The notes below the pieces were generated by a model, which was not told the origin of the DNA, did no database searches, and worked only from the letters and a program-made list of their open reading frames with translations. Positions 1 through 14,600 of a stretch of DNA of 64,000 nt are shown here, in pieces (position 1 is the stretch's first letter; each line of letters opens with the position of its first letter). Position numbers and translations under genes: made by a program. The DNA is from Trichoplax sp. H2 (lineage: Eukaryota; Placozoa; Uniplacotomia; Trichoplacea), in the NCBI GenBank assembly GCA_003344405.1, contig NOWV01000181.1, positions 62,001-126,000 on the forward strand, read 5' to 3'.

Positions 1-3000
1 GAAAAAGAGAAAGCGCATAAAGAATATGAAGCTGCTGTAGCTAGAAAAGATGGAGCTTACCTAATGGACGAAGAATCACCAGTATGAACTTTCAAACACA
101 ACATAGCTACTATTTCATTAATGAAAATCATTTCAACTTTTTACGTATTTAATGAGAGCGGTTGCGGTAATTTCCTGTCTACAATAAATTTATGTTAATA
201 TACGAGTATATAAGTTAATAACCACAGGCAATATTAGCCATCTTTTGAAATTCACTTCCTTTCAATGCATAGAAAGTTAAGCAGTATTGCTTTATATTTA
301 CCATTTCTTTAGGATATTTTTACTGTCAGCGTTGGGAATTTACCTCCTAATTCTAAAGTATTAATCAAAATAACTTATGTCACCGAGTTGTCTATGGAAG
401 GTGACTGTTTCGACTTTTTCCTGCCATCTAATCTGGCTCCGTGGAAAAAACAAGAAGCACTATCCAATGTAACCCAGGTTTGCGTAGAATTTTTACTTTC
501 ATCGCTAGACATATGGTTAATTAGTATCTAACTACTGAAATTTAAAATCCCATTTAGGATGCAGTGAGTACGGTCAAGATTAACGAAGTCAAATCAGTGT
601 AAGGCAAAAACTTTAAGAAATGATACTTTTATTATTGAGTAGAGTACATAGCAATAAATATAGTCGGATTATAAAGTTAAAAATGCAATAGTTATTTTAC
701 TAAATAATACCTTCTTAGACGGTGTACTGGTAATTTAAGCGCCAGCGAGATTTTAAAAGCCTGACAGTAATTTGCTAGCTATCGTTTATAGAGAATAAGA
801 TCCCCTATCTTGCAATTATTTTACTGCACTCGAGGATTTATGTGCTTGATTATTTCATCATTATTGATAATAGCAATGCAACGGTTCAGGTTCGAGTTGA
901 AATGCCGTTCGAAATTAGATCGATTAGCTCGCCAACGCATCAAATTAGACAAAAAGTAAGCAATCCATTCTTTATCCAATAAAAATAAATTAAACGAGAT
1001 AGCGAAACAATAATATTTACAGACGACTGCTACTAAAGCTGTGGTGGAAACTGGACAAATGACAAAGTTCGATGATGGATTTCGATTATTAATACGATTA
1101 GCGGAAATTCACGTACCAAGAATGTGGGTTGAAAAATATCCAGATACTGATAGCCAGGTCAGTTGTTTCTATTCTATCTCGAAGTCAGTGCGAGAAAATA
1201 AGGATAGAAGTGCTTAAATAATTCATAGTCATTCTTAGTAATGGCCAATATTGATAGAGAAGATACCCAGTCAGGCTTTGCCGTTTAGTATAATTGTACG
1301 CGAGATATAATATCGAATAATTTAATATTAAATTCGATGGTCTTAAACTATCTTTAAATTCTGATTCAATGAGTATAGTAGAATCAAATTGGTTTTCTTT
1401 AGTATAACCGCACATAAATGTCAAATAATTTAACTATATAATCTTGATAGTATTAAATGCTATTTAATAGTCTAATATTTATTGAACCGTTATAATACAG
1501 ATGCATCTTTATGTGTACCTCTAGGCATGCATGTTAACTTTCTATCCAGAGTTTGATGTAACAGAAAATCCTCGACCAGAAATTATCATAGCTCTAGATA
1601 TGTCAAATTCCATGAAGGTGCCGTTATTACATCTATGAATTAGTTATAAAGTTTGTTTGATTACCAACATTCTATTCTATGTTGATACGTCATAAAAAAG
1701 AAATTTTAATTAGGCAAGAGCCGTTATTGCCCGTAATCGTAGACAAGCAGTTGTAACCACGATCTTTCCTCTAGTCTAGAAATTAAGTAATTAAAATATG
1801 AGTTAAAATGAGAAATATAAGATAATTAATAAACAGTGTATAATGAATAGATCCAATAATATCTCCTAGTATATTCTTAACTAATATAGAATTGACATAC
1901 ATCACATTATCAACGCAATATAATTAATATATGTAGATGCAAGATTACAGTAACGACATAAAAGAATATTTCTTTAAGATTCTTTTAGTCTACTTTAGTA
2001 GTAAAGAAATCGGAACAACGATATTTCCAAATGCCATCATCTATATTTCGAAAAGCTTTATTTATGTCTTATTTTACTACTAAGCCCAATAATTCTATCA
2101 ATAACTGTAGCAATGCTTAATGGATACCCAGAAGATTGCAGCTTTAATCTTGACGAATCTTCCTCCAGAGTGTCGATTTAATATTGTTGTATTTGGTTCA
2201 GGTAAATGCAACCAAATTACTGTTGCACAAAGTAAATCTAAAAAAATTGACATAAGTTAAATCGTGTCTTGATTGTTTTCTTAGCACATAACGAGCTATT
2301 CCCGATGCACCAAGAAGTGAGTAAAGAATCGGTTAATATGGCAATAAAATTTATCGGAGTAAGTAGATAATAAATCTGGAAAATAAATATTCATAGTAGT
2401 GTTTAAAAAATTCATAGATAAAGGATTAGAGCTAATAGATTTACGATTCTAGTACATGACTATTGCCTTGAGAAGCTACAATCATCAGTTAACATAATTA
2501 TTTTATGATTTATAGTCCTTGTCGGCGTCTTGGGGAAACAGCAATTTTTACCACGTTATCGATAATTTTACGCATATCGTTAAAGAACTAAAAGCCAATT
2601 CCGTTTCTAACGTATTCTTAATTTCCGATGGACATTTTGGCGATGAAAATTCCATTACTGCCATTTTAAGGCGTGATAAAATAGACAATTTGAGATTATT
2701 TACCTTTTCTACTGGGTCAGTAGTATTTTTAATATTTCTGATACTCGATTTTATGAACCAAGTCATTTATCATTAATGATAATCCAATAAGATCTGATAT
2801 AAAGAAGAATCCGCAGAATCGGTTTGCTAATTTATCTTCTCTACGCATACAATAGAGATACGAGTAATCGTTATTTTATGCGTACTTTGGCGAAAATTGG
2901 AGCTGGCTATCATGAACACTTCGATACAAAATTTAGATCCAAATGGCAACAAAAGGTTCAAAAATCGTCGTATAATGAGTGATTGAAGGGATAAAATATA

Positions 3001-6000
3001 TTCTGGCCTAATAATATTTAAAATTTATCCTTTGTTTATACTATTTCACGTGTTATATCTAATCTAACCTAATTAGATACAAAATCAAATTTATAAAGCT
3101 TCTCAACCAACATTAACATCAGTAGCTGTCCACTGGCAGCAATTTGATGATAATCCTCAACAACTTATGCAGGTGATTATAGTCAAATTCTGTATACATT
3201 CAGTGAATCTATCGGCTGCTAGAATTGAATAAATCTTCAAATTTAGCTCTTTGGGTATCGATATAAGAGATGATTCAACACTATTACTTCAATAAAATAA
3301 ATTACCTTTGATTGCTGACCATATTTTAATTTTCTTTTACAATAGGCTCCCGCTGATATCGTTAGTTTGTTTAATGGATCAAGACAAGTTATATATGGTT
3401 TTGTTTCCAATTGTACGCAGGTTAGGAAATAGAATCTTTATCTCACGAGCATTTGTAATTTTTGTAATGATCCTGTTAGTATTTTATGACATGAATTATG
3501 CCTGATTAATAGGCTACTTTGGAAGCCAGCATTGGTGAAATCCAAATTTCTACTGTCGTATCTACATCCGAATTGTGTATCACAACAGGAAGGGTGGGTC
3601 TTAATAAAATTAAAACTTGGATTTAACGCAATAGTTATCCTTAGGTTGAAATGGAGACTTTAGCTTAGTCGTTGTTCGATTTTCAGGCTTCTATTTATAA
3701 TTACATTATTAAATGTCATTTTACACATTAATTGATTGGTGCATTGACTGTAATAGAGCAAATAACGTTTAATCTAAGTATTGGTAATTGGTAAATGAGG
3801 AGATAGATTTGCAAATAATGTAGAAAATATTAAAAACATGATATTGGCACTTTAACTGTGTCATATTTAAATTCGATTTTTGACATCTATTTTAAACCTT
3901 AAATCTACTATCAATATCACTAGATTCTACATCAATTGACAGCGCGAGCTCTAATTCGTGATTACGACGACGGAGTCTATAATATAAAGCGCACCACCCA
4001 TGAGGTAGCTATCAAAAATATCAAAATTGGAACGCAGTGTAATCTATATTACAGATAATTAGATATTATGAATAACCGCTATGACGATGTACAGGCTTTT
4101 AAAATAGATCGGAAAGAAGATATCATTAAAATAAGCCAACGCTATTCTATTGTCAGCCCATTTACGAGTTTCGTAGCCATTGAAGATCGTAGCCAGGTAG
4201 CATAAATGAGATATCTTGTCGCAGAGATTAAAATAAACAGCAGATTTATTTATTAAATGTAAATATAATTTACACTTTCGTACAGGACCAAAGTGACCGA
4301 AGAGAATCCTTCGATTTAAGTAAATTAATAAGACTTGAAGACATCGATGATCTATCTTATGTGGGTTGGAGCGGAAAGACGGTAAGGCGATCCTATAATT
4401 GGCAGTACTAATTTCAACGTTAACTAAATGGACACGGTAGTTATTTTGTTATTCTAGCAGTAGTTGTATTTACATCCAAAAGACGGAAGTAAAATAGAAC
4501 ACCGATTGCTCTTAAATTTCTATATTAAAACTTATCTATCATTTAAGTAGTAAACTATTTAAAGTAAATTAGCTAGATTCGAATTATTCCAGCAAGCTTG
4601 TACTTCCAATGCTTTTAATCCACTGTCAACAAAGTATCAGTAACCCTAGCAATCAATTCTATATCGCATACTCAATATTGATATGTTACTATGGGTATAA
4701 AATTTACTTCGGTATGGTAGCTTTTTTATCTAGTTTTTAGTTTTAATAATTTGCGATCTCTAATATGACGATCATGTTCTATTCCATTGGCAATATCAGT
4801 TATCCATTTACTTACTTGAATGGTAACTTTGTTTTATGTATCGGCCAGGAAGACGATAATAAAGATGGTATGATATCTGGTAAAAAATCTGGAATTGGAG
4901 ATTCACGACAATCTTCCAGAACGAGAGAAAATGTGATTCGGTGTTATACTCCAAGTTCATTCCCTTCAAGCTGTGCAAGTACGTCATCGGATGAATTCTC
5001 TACAAATAGCGAATCAAACTATTCTATAATATCGGAAACGGAATTACCGGAATTTTCCGATCCTGAGGTTACCATTGATGTTATCAATAAAGATGCGGAA
5101 GAGGAAGATGAAATTGAAGAAGAAGAAGCAGCATATTGCTGTGGAATAGATGAAGATGAAGAAAATGATGATGATTTATGTAATGAATATATATTAGAGG
5201 CGAAAGAAGGTACTAGGATCGTATCAGATGATTTTAATGGTCTACTTTTAGGAAGTAATCAATGGATAAATAATAATTCTAATACTTTAATACATGAGAA
5301 TAGATTAATAAAAAACTAGCCTTACCTTAGTAACTAATTTTGGCTGGATTTGAAATTAATATAAATCATTATAAAGTACCGTTATCACTTAAAAGTTTGA
5401 ATTCCTTGCTTAAACATTAAATTTGATTAATGACATCTATCGAGCCAGATGAGTGTGAACCAGAAATTTGCATGGCATTTTCAAGTAAAGCAATTGATGA
5501 CAGCGAAGAAGGGGAAATGCTTGCTTTACCTAAAAAGGTTTTTCATTGCTTAAACTAGAGTATTATTTAGCCATGATGAGATTATTTACCAATAGAACAA
5601 TTTACAACTTGGTATTATAGATATATTGTCCGCTTTTCTTCCCTATGTATAGCATTTAATGCGATTTACATTAATGTATTCAATGCTATTCATTATTCTA
5701 ATTCTCACTCAAATATGAACTTCTGATTAATCATTAGTACAATATGCATAATTATGAGACGATAACAATATTAAGCTCATTATTTAAAATTACAATGATA
5801 ATTACAGGTAGTACAGCATTGATTCTTATAGTTTTAAGTTATAGCCCTCTTAGTAAAGGCAAAAATCGCCAACTTACTACAAGTTCATTTTTAATTTCAT
5901 TCTGCTTTTAAAATAACAATGAATCTTTAAAGTTGCCTTCATAGCATTACGTAACAAAAAACACCTTACAGAACTTGTTTAGTAATTTCATTGCTCCATC

Positions 6001-8470
6001 TTATTTCATTTTTAGAAAGAATTTTACGCGGCTGCAGGTAAACATTTCAAAATTATACCCACCATGAAGAAGAAAGCCTTATCCAAAAAAAAAATGGACA
6101 GGAGTAATCATAATTTCATACTAACTGATTAGATCTATAGAACTCAAGGCATCATTAGCTTATTCTAGTCTGTCAGGTAAAAATTATTTTATATCAGAAA
6201 ATCTTTTTATTCGTTTAAAAGGGACAGAAAAGGTCCTTGAAGATCAATTTAGGAACTTTTTTGATCCATCGACCTCATCAAAGCACCTTTCAACTCGAAC
6301 GCCTGAGAAGGTGAGCAATTACTCTTACTGAGTATAAAATTGGGTTTGGACATGCTTGAGGAGTAAATTATCGACACAAATTCAATTTCCGTCTTTAGCT
6401 TGAAAGAGCAATAGTAGGTAGTTCTGAAAACTTCTCCATGGAAGAACAGACGTATACGGCAGAAATAAAAGATGAGAGAACGCAAAGTAAACAGTAAATC
6501 TATCTATGAAATTTCAAATGATATTCAATATGTATATATAGTATATATCTATCAGATAGAAACTGTCTATTAATCGTTATTTTTATATTTCCAATAAATT
6601 AAGAACTATCTATAGGTATGAAGCAGACTAGAGGTGCATTAGATTCTTCTATAGAAGCAATTTCATCATTTAATTCAAATTCTCCACGTACTGCTCAAGA
6701 TGGCCTTCAAGCAGGGGTTAGTAAAACTTAAAGTGTATTCAAACAGCTTCAGAATTTGAATTTTGCTCTAGGAAGTCATCATCCATTATATTATATTTGC
6801 TTTTTATCCGCAGAAATTAATTCGGAAGTTTAGAAGCCTAGCTACTCTCAGAAGAATGGAGGAGTCAAGTAATAATATAATTGAATTTTACTTATTAAGG
6901 CGATATTTTGCGTAGAATAACTAAGCTGGCAGTTTCATTTTTGGATAGAAAATGAGCTTTAATAACTTGTATACATTTATATATTTATGCTATGTTCAAT
7001 TTACACTCACACAATAGATTAAGGTATTTTATTTAACTGAAATAGCTTAAAAAATTAAAATCATGTTATATACAGCTATCCCACCTCCTCCGTCATCTTT
7101 AGGACCCACACCGACTTTAAGATCTCAACATTTTCGGATAAGTAAAAGTCGGATAGCTTCAGGACCTCCGCCAGCACAAGCATCTCAACCATGTCCACCT
7201 CCTCCACTTCCAGGATCTTCAGCATCTGAGCTATCTCCGCCTCGTTCATATTCACAATCTAAGACTAATGAAGAACTATTAGTTCAACAAATACAGAAGC
7301 CTAAACCAAGTTCGTCTATTGAAATAAACAAGCACAAGGCGAAGATAGAATATCAATACGCTAGTATCAATGGAGCTAAGGAGGATATTGCAGAAATAGA
7401 ACCTAACAGGGCGGCTAATCTTGGTTCACTGGCAACTTCTGCTAAGGCCTTAAAAGGATTCTTACGTGTCGGGAGACAAACTAATGGCTTTCTATCTAGA
7501 ACTAACTTTAATTCTTTAGGCGCAAGTGCTGATGATTATTCTAATTTAGCTAAGGAGGAAACATTAGACGATGATAAGAAGGTAGAATACAGGCAAATGA
7601 AATTCAGAAACTCTAAAGCGCTAGCAAAAACGTACAAATCTGCGAATACTAAAGACAATCTTGTTGATGAGCCTGAAAATCCAAGTAAGAATTAAATTGC
7701 AATATAATCAATTTATTAATAATTTACCCGCACTAAATTATGTTCTAATAGCCAGTAAGTTAATCTAAGAAAGAGTTTGTAGATAAATTATATTAGTCGA
7801 GAAATTAATCCTAATCGTTTTAATTATTCATAGAGGAAATGAAAAATTTGACCTATATAAATTGCAGGGAATTGATGATGTTTCAAGTATTGGTACGAAA
7901 TAATTTAATATAATAAAGTCATGATTAGAACATAGACTTACACTATCGATATAAGGAATCTTTTTAAAGATACACTAACGATAAGCTGTTTTTTATAGCT
8001 GCCGATGTTTAGTATAACAGGATATCGTAAACTGATATTTCTTAATATTTAAAGGATGGTTATTGGGAAGTAACACCGGAAATAGCTGCAATAATAAGAA
8101 TATCTGTGGAAAAGTTATTTAGATTACTAACTGAAGCTGGAATTTATTCATTGGGTAAAATCGAATTAATCTACAGTAGTACTTTCAATACTATCATGCC
8201 ATTGTAACTGATACTTTTATACCATGTAAAGTTTGTTCTAATATTTAATTTTATTCACTTTATTTAGGCTCTAAAGCTTGTAAAGATATTGTTCGTATGG
8301 TATTTACCAAGATTGTAATCGTTATTCTTGGAAAGATTGCACAGTTGCAGGAGTCACTAGCACGTGCTACGAAATGGCTGGTATTCATGGATAAAAAATA
8401 TCCATCGCTGCTATATCGTTTTGAATTAGGATCAAATTGGGAATGTGTGGCTAGAAAATGCCAGCTTTAG
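1..8470 (+). CDS. PARP4: Vault poly(ADP-ribose) polymerase (PARP4), 3' part of gene
   Basis: Partial at the 5' end: BRCT and PARP catalytic domains would lie upstream of the window. Exons read by splice site and phase: 1-81, 313-477, 558-598, 874-955, 1023-1157, 1525-1617, 2111-2201, 2285-2358, 2516-2715, 2856-2955, 3077-3172, 3346-3420, 3513-3593, 3924-4004, 4095-4196, 4286-4381, 4849-5209, 5449-5537, 6253-6310, 6399-6486, 6616-6716, 6814-6868, 7076-7684, 7834-7892, 8055-8154, 8268-8470 (TAG stop). Small exons at 6016-6037 and 6142-6177 are possible, but their phase does not join cleanly to 6253. The VIT domain ends in exons 2-4 (DIFTVSVGNLPPNSKVLIKI). The vWA domain has the MIDAS-type DMSNS (exon 6) and LISDGHFGDE (exon 9). 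An acidic Asp/Glu stretch (about 5090-5180) and a proline-rich exon (7076-7684) follow. The last exons carry the C-terminal domain that binds major vault protein in vertebrates (DGYWEVTPEI, FELGSNWE). Family role: mono-ADP-ribosylation in vault particles. Orthology is near certain; middle exons are approximate. Confidence 0.93.
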
Positions 8471-11426
8471 GAAATTACATGATTTTGACTACGGATGATT
8501 CCATACGGTAAAAGAGCTAAAGAATACACTTTAAATTTTTCCTTAATTCACAAAGCGATACGTCTGCTTTATTCTATCGTCGTTTATTTAATGTTTTATC
8601 TCTAACCAAAATGTGATAGGTATGTAAAAACTTTGCTTACTATGTCGGCCAAGTTTACTGGTATTTTTAATTTTATATTCTATAACTAATCTCATGTCCA
8701 AAGTTTTGGCTATGGACTCCTATGATATGCTATAACACAGCAAGTAGATTCAGTTCTGCGTACAATTTTACATTTGAAATGTATTACTATAAAACTAATT
8801 ACGACTTCAGGCCATAAAACTGTATTATCTGCTTGATGCGAATTGATCAAATCATTTCCAAATATATCAATTTGCGACCATAATACATCAATAATTTTGA
8901 AGGAAGTTTAATTTATTTGTAATAAATTGGTGTTATAAATCTTTGAAATAATTTTTGGGAGTATAATTGATAGAGCTGATGTCACTTTTCGGTATATTAT
9001 ACTTTTGGGCCTAAATATTATATTTCAGAACATATTGAGTTTATACATACTCGTATAACAAAACAATTTAATATTTCGGTCAATTTAAGCTGTAAAAGCA
9101 AAAGAAAAAGCAAAAGCATGTATTCAATGCAGGGAGTTGGTTCGCATTGCAAGGTGACTTCTTGCTCTTTCTTACCTATGAAGTCGCGCTTTCGTTACAA
9201 GTTATGACTTAATATGGCCCATGAAGTTGCCTCTAAATACTGATTCTCTCCTTAGAGCATTAAAATAGTTATTATCCAGTGCTATATCACTTGCTAATAA
9301 TATTCTTTGCCTTATGCTTACGAGATTCATAGAAGCAAGAACAAGTTAATAATCTCATGATTTCTGATATACACCAAAATTCATTGAAAGGCTACTACAC
9401 CTAAATTTATGTTTACCAATAGAGCGTCTGATAGATCAATACAAGGAAGTATATGTAATGACTAGCGCGTATTTCCTCTTCATAAAGAAAATAGATAGTT
9501 ATAATTGTTGTACTTATCAATATAGTGTATTTTACTTTAGCTTTAGCTAGAGAAGATACGCATTATTACTAAGAGACTAATTAAATTTATTTTTATGTCA
9601 ATTATTTTTGAGATAGAATATTGTTTGTAATCATAGATGTTATTTTGTTAGGATTATCGCAGCAGTCAATGTTAACGAACATTAAACTTTAGTCCTGTAC
9701 ACTATTGACGACTTGGAAATTCTCGAACTCTATAGTAATCACATTATGTAACTTATTTAATATGGGAATCAAAAGCTACTGATGATTGAACTGTGTCTTG
9801 GACATTTATAGTTACTAAATTTAAAAGGCTAAAACTTTAGTATAATTGGATAATTATATCCTTAATTTACATTAGGCGCAGTTTAATCAAAAGTATAAAA
9901 GGAGAGGTAGTAGCTAAAAATATTAATTTGACTTACCTATTCGTGAAGAATGAACTAGGAAATGCGAGTCTAACTCGTAAGTTCTTTTATTATACGCAAG
10001 CAACTATTATTGGTGTTTGGTGGTGATTGAGGCTAGATGCTGTGTCTTAGCCCGTAATGTTATTCGCTATACTTTTATTAATGCTTGATGGAGACTTAGT
10101 CTAGGCGCTACGTGTTAGACTTACAAGTTTTAAATTTCTATTTTCTTCTAAAATATTTTATTTGAATACTTCACGGTTGCTTTGATTGAATCATTTAATA
10201 ATTTGCTTTATTGCCTCTATCAATTAAGTATTTTATAGAATTACTCACAATAATATTTAGTCTTAGCACCTACTGACATGCACGCCTACAGTACATATTA
10301 GTGTTAGGTAGAGTACGATTTTAAGCCTACCGAGAGTTATACACTGCTAGGTTAGAGAATATCTGTCTTTTGAGATAGAGAGGTTTTAGCTTATAGCGGC
10401 TTCAAATAAAGAATTGCAATAATATCAAATTTATTTAATAGCAATGCTGATATCACTATCGGTAGGATAATACATTACAGTACTGTACTAGTAATTGAAC
10501 TAATTGTTCACTATGGGGTAATAGACTCTTAAAAATCATGAATATCAACTTTAATTAATAGAACTGCAGGTTTGTATTCAAATTGAGAATTATATTGCTA
10601 GTATCTGCCTCTTCGACAATCTGCTCATTGTAACAACTCTATCAAGAGCCACCTTTATCTGATCTTCATCTAAGATCTTTAATTTTATTTAGTTGCTAGT
10701 CCTATATTTAATAAATATCTTTAATTAGGCCGTAAATGAGGCTATATCCGAAAATTTGATTAATATTCTCGATCGGTTTTTTGAAATTTCAAATAAATAT
10801 TACAATCTAAGTACCTCTGTATTCACGGCCAGATAACTTTACTGAATCATTAATAAAATACCATCATTATTTAGCTATAGAAACGTTAATTAGAGAAATT
10901 ACTAGACTAAGTTAAATTACAGTAATGTCAGAACAAAAATGAAATTTCTATCCTACTGTATGTTAATAAATTTTTATGGCTATTAAAAAGAACGACTTAT
11001 CCCAAGAACTTTGATTCGTTACAACTACTATTCTTATATAATTAAGTAATCACTGTCTACGAATAATTTAACGTTATGTCTGAGTATTATTGTACTGTAT
11101 ATGTACTTCGAATAATAAGATACGTAACTCGTATAAATACATAATTCAATAATTAAATGCTTAGAAAAATTTGCAACTTAACATGATGCATTATATTTGC
11201 AAGGTTAGCGCATTGAGAACGTCAATTAAAATATTAAATTGGTAGTACTTGTATTGCATTTGATTTAAGAATTCTCGGCCTAGTGTTAATTAATTAATTT
11301 CATTGGCAAAATGTCTATTATAGCTATATACGGGTACTAAAAATAAAATTTATCTTAGTTTAAATTTTATAGTAAGATTATCTAGAACATTTAGACGTCA
11401 AACTCTTCATAAATGATATGCACTAG
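8471..11426. other. Gene-free AT-rich stretch between PARP4 and first death-domain relic
   Basis: No exon with coherent phase or recognisable domain on either strand. It contains a roughly 200-bp block at 10905-11110 that recurs, diverged, at 18021-18230. The end of the stretch (about 11260-11426) aligns loosely with the sequence upstream of the other two death-domain copies. Short AAAAGC direct repeats sit near 9105. Confidence 0.6.
10905..11110 (+). repeat. Diverged duplicate block, copy 1
   Basis: Aligns with 18021-18230 in the same orientation. Shared landmarks are an A-rich stretch followed by GAAATTTCT, a CAACTACTATTCTT-like stretch, then GTGTTATG/ACGTTATG-like and TTGTACT words in the same order. 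Together with the death-domain copies it suggests that the 10-21 kb tract grew by tandem duplication. Confidence 0.5.
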
Positions 11427-11674
11427 AGTGTTGGAGCGTAATAGAAGCAAATTGCCACGCATTTAGGCTTTTACTGGACTCACATTCAGAATTTGAAAAA
11501 GAAACTCCATTTAGTGTCGCCTGCCAATGCCAAGCCATGCCTTATAAATTGACCTCTGATCAATCAAAGACATTTACAGTAGAAATTTTAATCGATGTAC
11601 CGCTCAAGCACCATCTATATTCGGTTGCAGAGAAGCTACGTGCAGCAGTACTCAAAGATGCAAATAGAAGCTAA
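11427..11674 (+). pseudogene. Death-domain exon relic, copy 1 (most diverged)
   Basis: An open frame ending in TAA (72nd-74th base of the 11,600s) aligns with the death-domain exons at 15.7 and 20.7 kb. Conserved words include FEKETPFSV, TVEIL and SVAEKL, in the order of death-domain helices 2 to 6. Upstream of FEKE the alignment needs a one-base deletion, so the first helix is out of frame relative to its relatives (YWTHIQ can be read in the old frame). No upstream exon with a start codon was found. Best read as a decayed last exon of a death-domain adaptor gene. It could still be expressed, because the current frame happens to be open. Confidence 0.55.
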
Positions 11675-14600
11675 GACGATATTAGAAGGGCTTAGCTATG
11701 TACAAAATTCTCGACAATATTAATCAGAGTTAGAATAGATTATATTGTACGATTATACCAGCGTGTTTTCTCGTATATATTATTCACATTACACTTATTA
11801 AAGTCCCAATTGCGTACATGTTTATAGCCTATTATTGTAGGTGATGATGAACAAATTTATTTTACTTTTTACCAGGCAGGGTATGTTACGGACATTACAA
11901 ATATTGGTATATTAAATTTGCTTTATTGGCGGTATTTGAATTAAGCGCTGAACAAATAGGACTAGAACAGGATTACTAACTCGAATTTACATGATTTAAA
12001 CGTTATTGATTATCAATCAGTTTATAGCTAGTTCTTGTTAGTTTACAATTCAATTACCCTACTCATACCATTGATGCAAGCTCAAAATACTATAAGGATC
12101 ACTGATGATTATTCCTAGTATTAGATGCTACACTTAAATTACTGCTGAATAGTAAATTTTTACACGCTAATATTAAGTAGAAGTTTTCACCTACCGATAA
12201 GAGCAAGACATGCTAATGTAGAGCGCTGCCACATTGTTTATACGAATAAATTTATTTGCATTTTGTATAGAAATTGACCAATATTAAGAGCGAATAAAAT
12301 AGATATATGTAATTGTAATCTTCTAATTTCTGAGAGAGGTTAAATGATAAATTTGTACTCCCCTAATATTACGTCTGCCATTAGAGTGTCTAATAAAATA
12401 ATACAATAAGTTGATAAAACGTCTATTGCTGTACTATCTGCCATATACTATTTGTAGTTACTAAAAGGTTAAAAGACATCTACGATGATTGCTTGAAAAT
12501 ACCCGTTTGGTTTTAAGCCTATTTTATAAGCCATGCTCATATATAGCACTAAATTATCAACTCACTGTCAAAATAATTGGTAATGTATGCGCATAAGCTT
12601 GTATTTATGTTCTATTTTCATATATATATATATATATTTATCTTTTGCTTTATCGTATGATGCAATACCAGCTGACAATAAGGACATGCACCAAGTTCCT
12701 CATAATCTGATATCAATATCTATTTGGTAATTACAACACGTAGAAAAACCAACGGCTAAAGATTGAAGTCAGGTAGTTTGATAAGGTATCATTCATTTTC
12801 AGGTACTGCTTTTTAATTTGTTTATCTAAATAAGAATTTTATTGCTTTAATGTTTCTTGTACCACTAATGATGAAAGCTATAAAGTTTAAAGGCAGGAAC
12901 TACAAGATTACGTTATTTCTGCTGAATTGTCTATCCTCTACAAATCAAACAAATAAAGACCATCATGTAAGAAACTTTACTAAAGTATGAGTCAGTGATT
13001 GATAGATTCCACTTCATGATAGTAATTGCAAGAAAATCTACCAATTTTATGAAGACAAGCAAAGTATTGAAATAATTAGCAGGAGTGCGAGATTAATTTG
13101 AATATTTTCCACCTCCGTCCCGGTGCAGCATGATTTTCTTGTAGCACTCAGTCATGATAAATAGGTAATGGTTGATAAACTGTTAACAAACCATTAAAAC
13201 AATCTGTAGGTAGGATAGATTAGTGGATGCATCTTTAAAAATTTAAACTCTCTAACGCCATCAACTTACCATTTAAGTGTTGATTAGTGCAGCAGCAAGT
13301 AACTTAATTATTAGAATTGTAACCCCCGTAAAACCACCAGCTTCGCTAGATATTTTTCAAAGATTTACAATTTCTTAAAAACGACTATGCAACGTTTTCA
13401 TTGCCCATTGACTCCCATCGCCACGAGTTTCACTGACTTCATTGATGATTGCAATCTGAGGTAGAATAAAATAGTCGACGTATCATATCATGAAACTGAG
13501 CTACAGTAAAATGCCATGAACTAAACAATATTATCTGGGTTATTGAATAACCTCTACCCTCATTTTTATAGCCCTTTATCGATGGCGCATGAAACAACGT
13601 CCAGGAGAGATACCTATCAATCTAGAGAGAACATAAAATATTAAAAATAATGGCTAACACGAATTAATATGCCAATAGATACTCGAGGATATTAGATCCT
13701 CTAGAATCAGTAAATTCGACTGAAAGAGTAGCTTTTAATATATTTGTAGTAATATTCTGACTTCATACTGGTACGTATCCATATCACATAATTTTCAGCT
13801 TTAAGTTGAAGTACAGTGTATCGCTTCCTTGCTCTCTTTAGTTACCTCTTGTTCGAATTAAATTTTCATTTAGTGCAAGCCCCAATGTGCCATGCAGTTG
13901 ATATTTGATACGCAGCAACTTAATTAAAGAAATTAAAACAATGTTTGAATTGAAGCCAATGTTCATTAATTACTTATTCGCTTAACTAAATAGATATCAG
14001 CTATGGTACCCACTATATCGTATCGTTTCTACGCCTGAATTTTTTATTCATTTCATTTCTTTAAAGTTGATAGCCTATAACCAACACACCATGTGGATCA
14101 TTGAATTGAATTTAGACTAGATCATGACCTATAAAGTTACACGGGTTAATTTGTCAACTTTGGCTTAATTAATGTTTACGCATAATATAATTAAAAAGAG
14201 AAATTTATTTGGAGAAAAACTAAAACTACTACAAAAAAAATAAATATTATGGGCCTACTGTCAGGATTGTCATCTCTAAAATCTAGCTGCAGTACCGGTA
14301 CGACTCTAAGTCCTGACTACATCCACATCATTAGCGAATTGCAGTAAACCAACAATCTCTCTAAGACAATAATTGGCCCAAACTTTATTGAAATGTCAGC
14401 CAATTTAGAGTACAGTGATAATAACATTAGTTATCAGCATATAGATAATATTATACAACTATGCAGTTATCCATTAAAAAATATGCTAACCGTCATAGAT
14501 AAATTGATATCAACTAGATAATTTAGCTTTCACGAGCACGGACTTCTAGGTATCTAGTAGTCTATGTCACGAGTCAATTATCAATATAAATAACATAACT

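Noticed and set aside
14249-14520. Plus-strand frame of about 90 codons with one internal TAA, continuing with stops mostly where Gln could be read
   Set aside because: Open stretches of this size are expected by chance at this base composition, and no similarity to the other death-domain copies was seen upstream of their exons. A variant genetic code is excluded because neighbouring real genes end at TAA and TAG.
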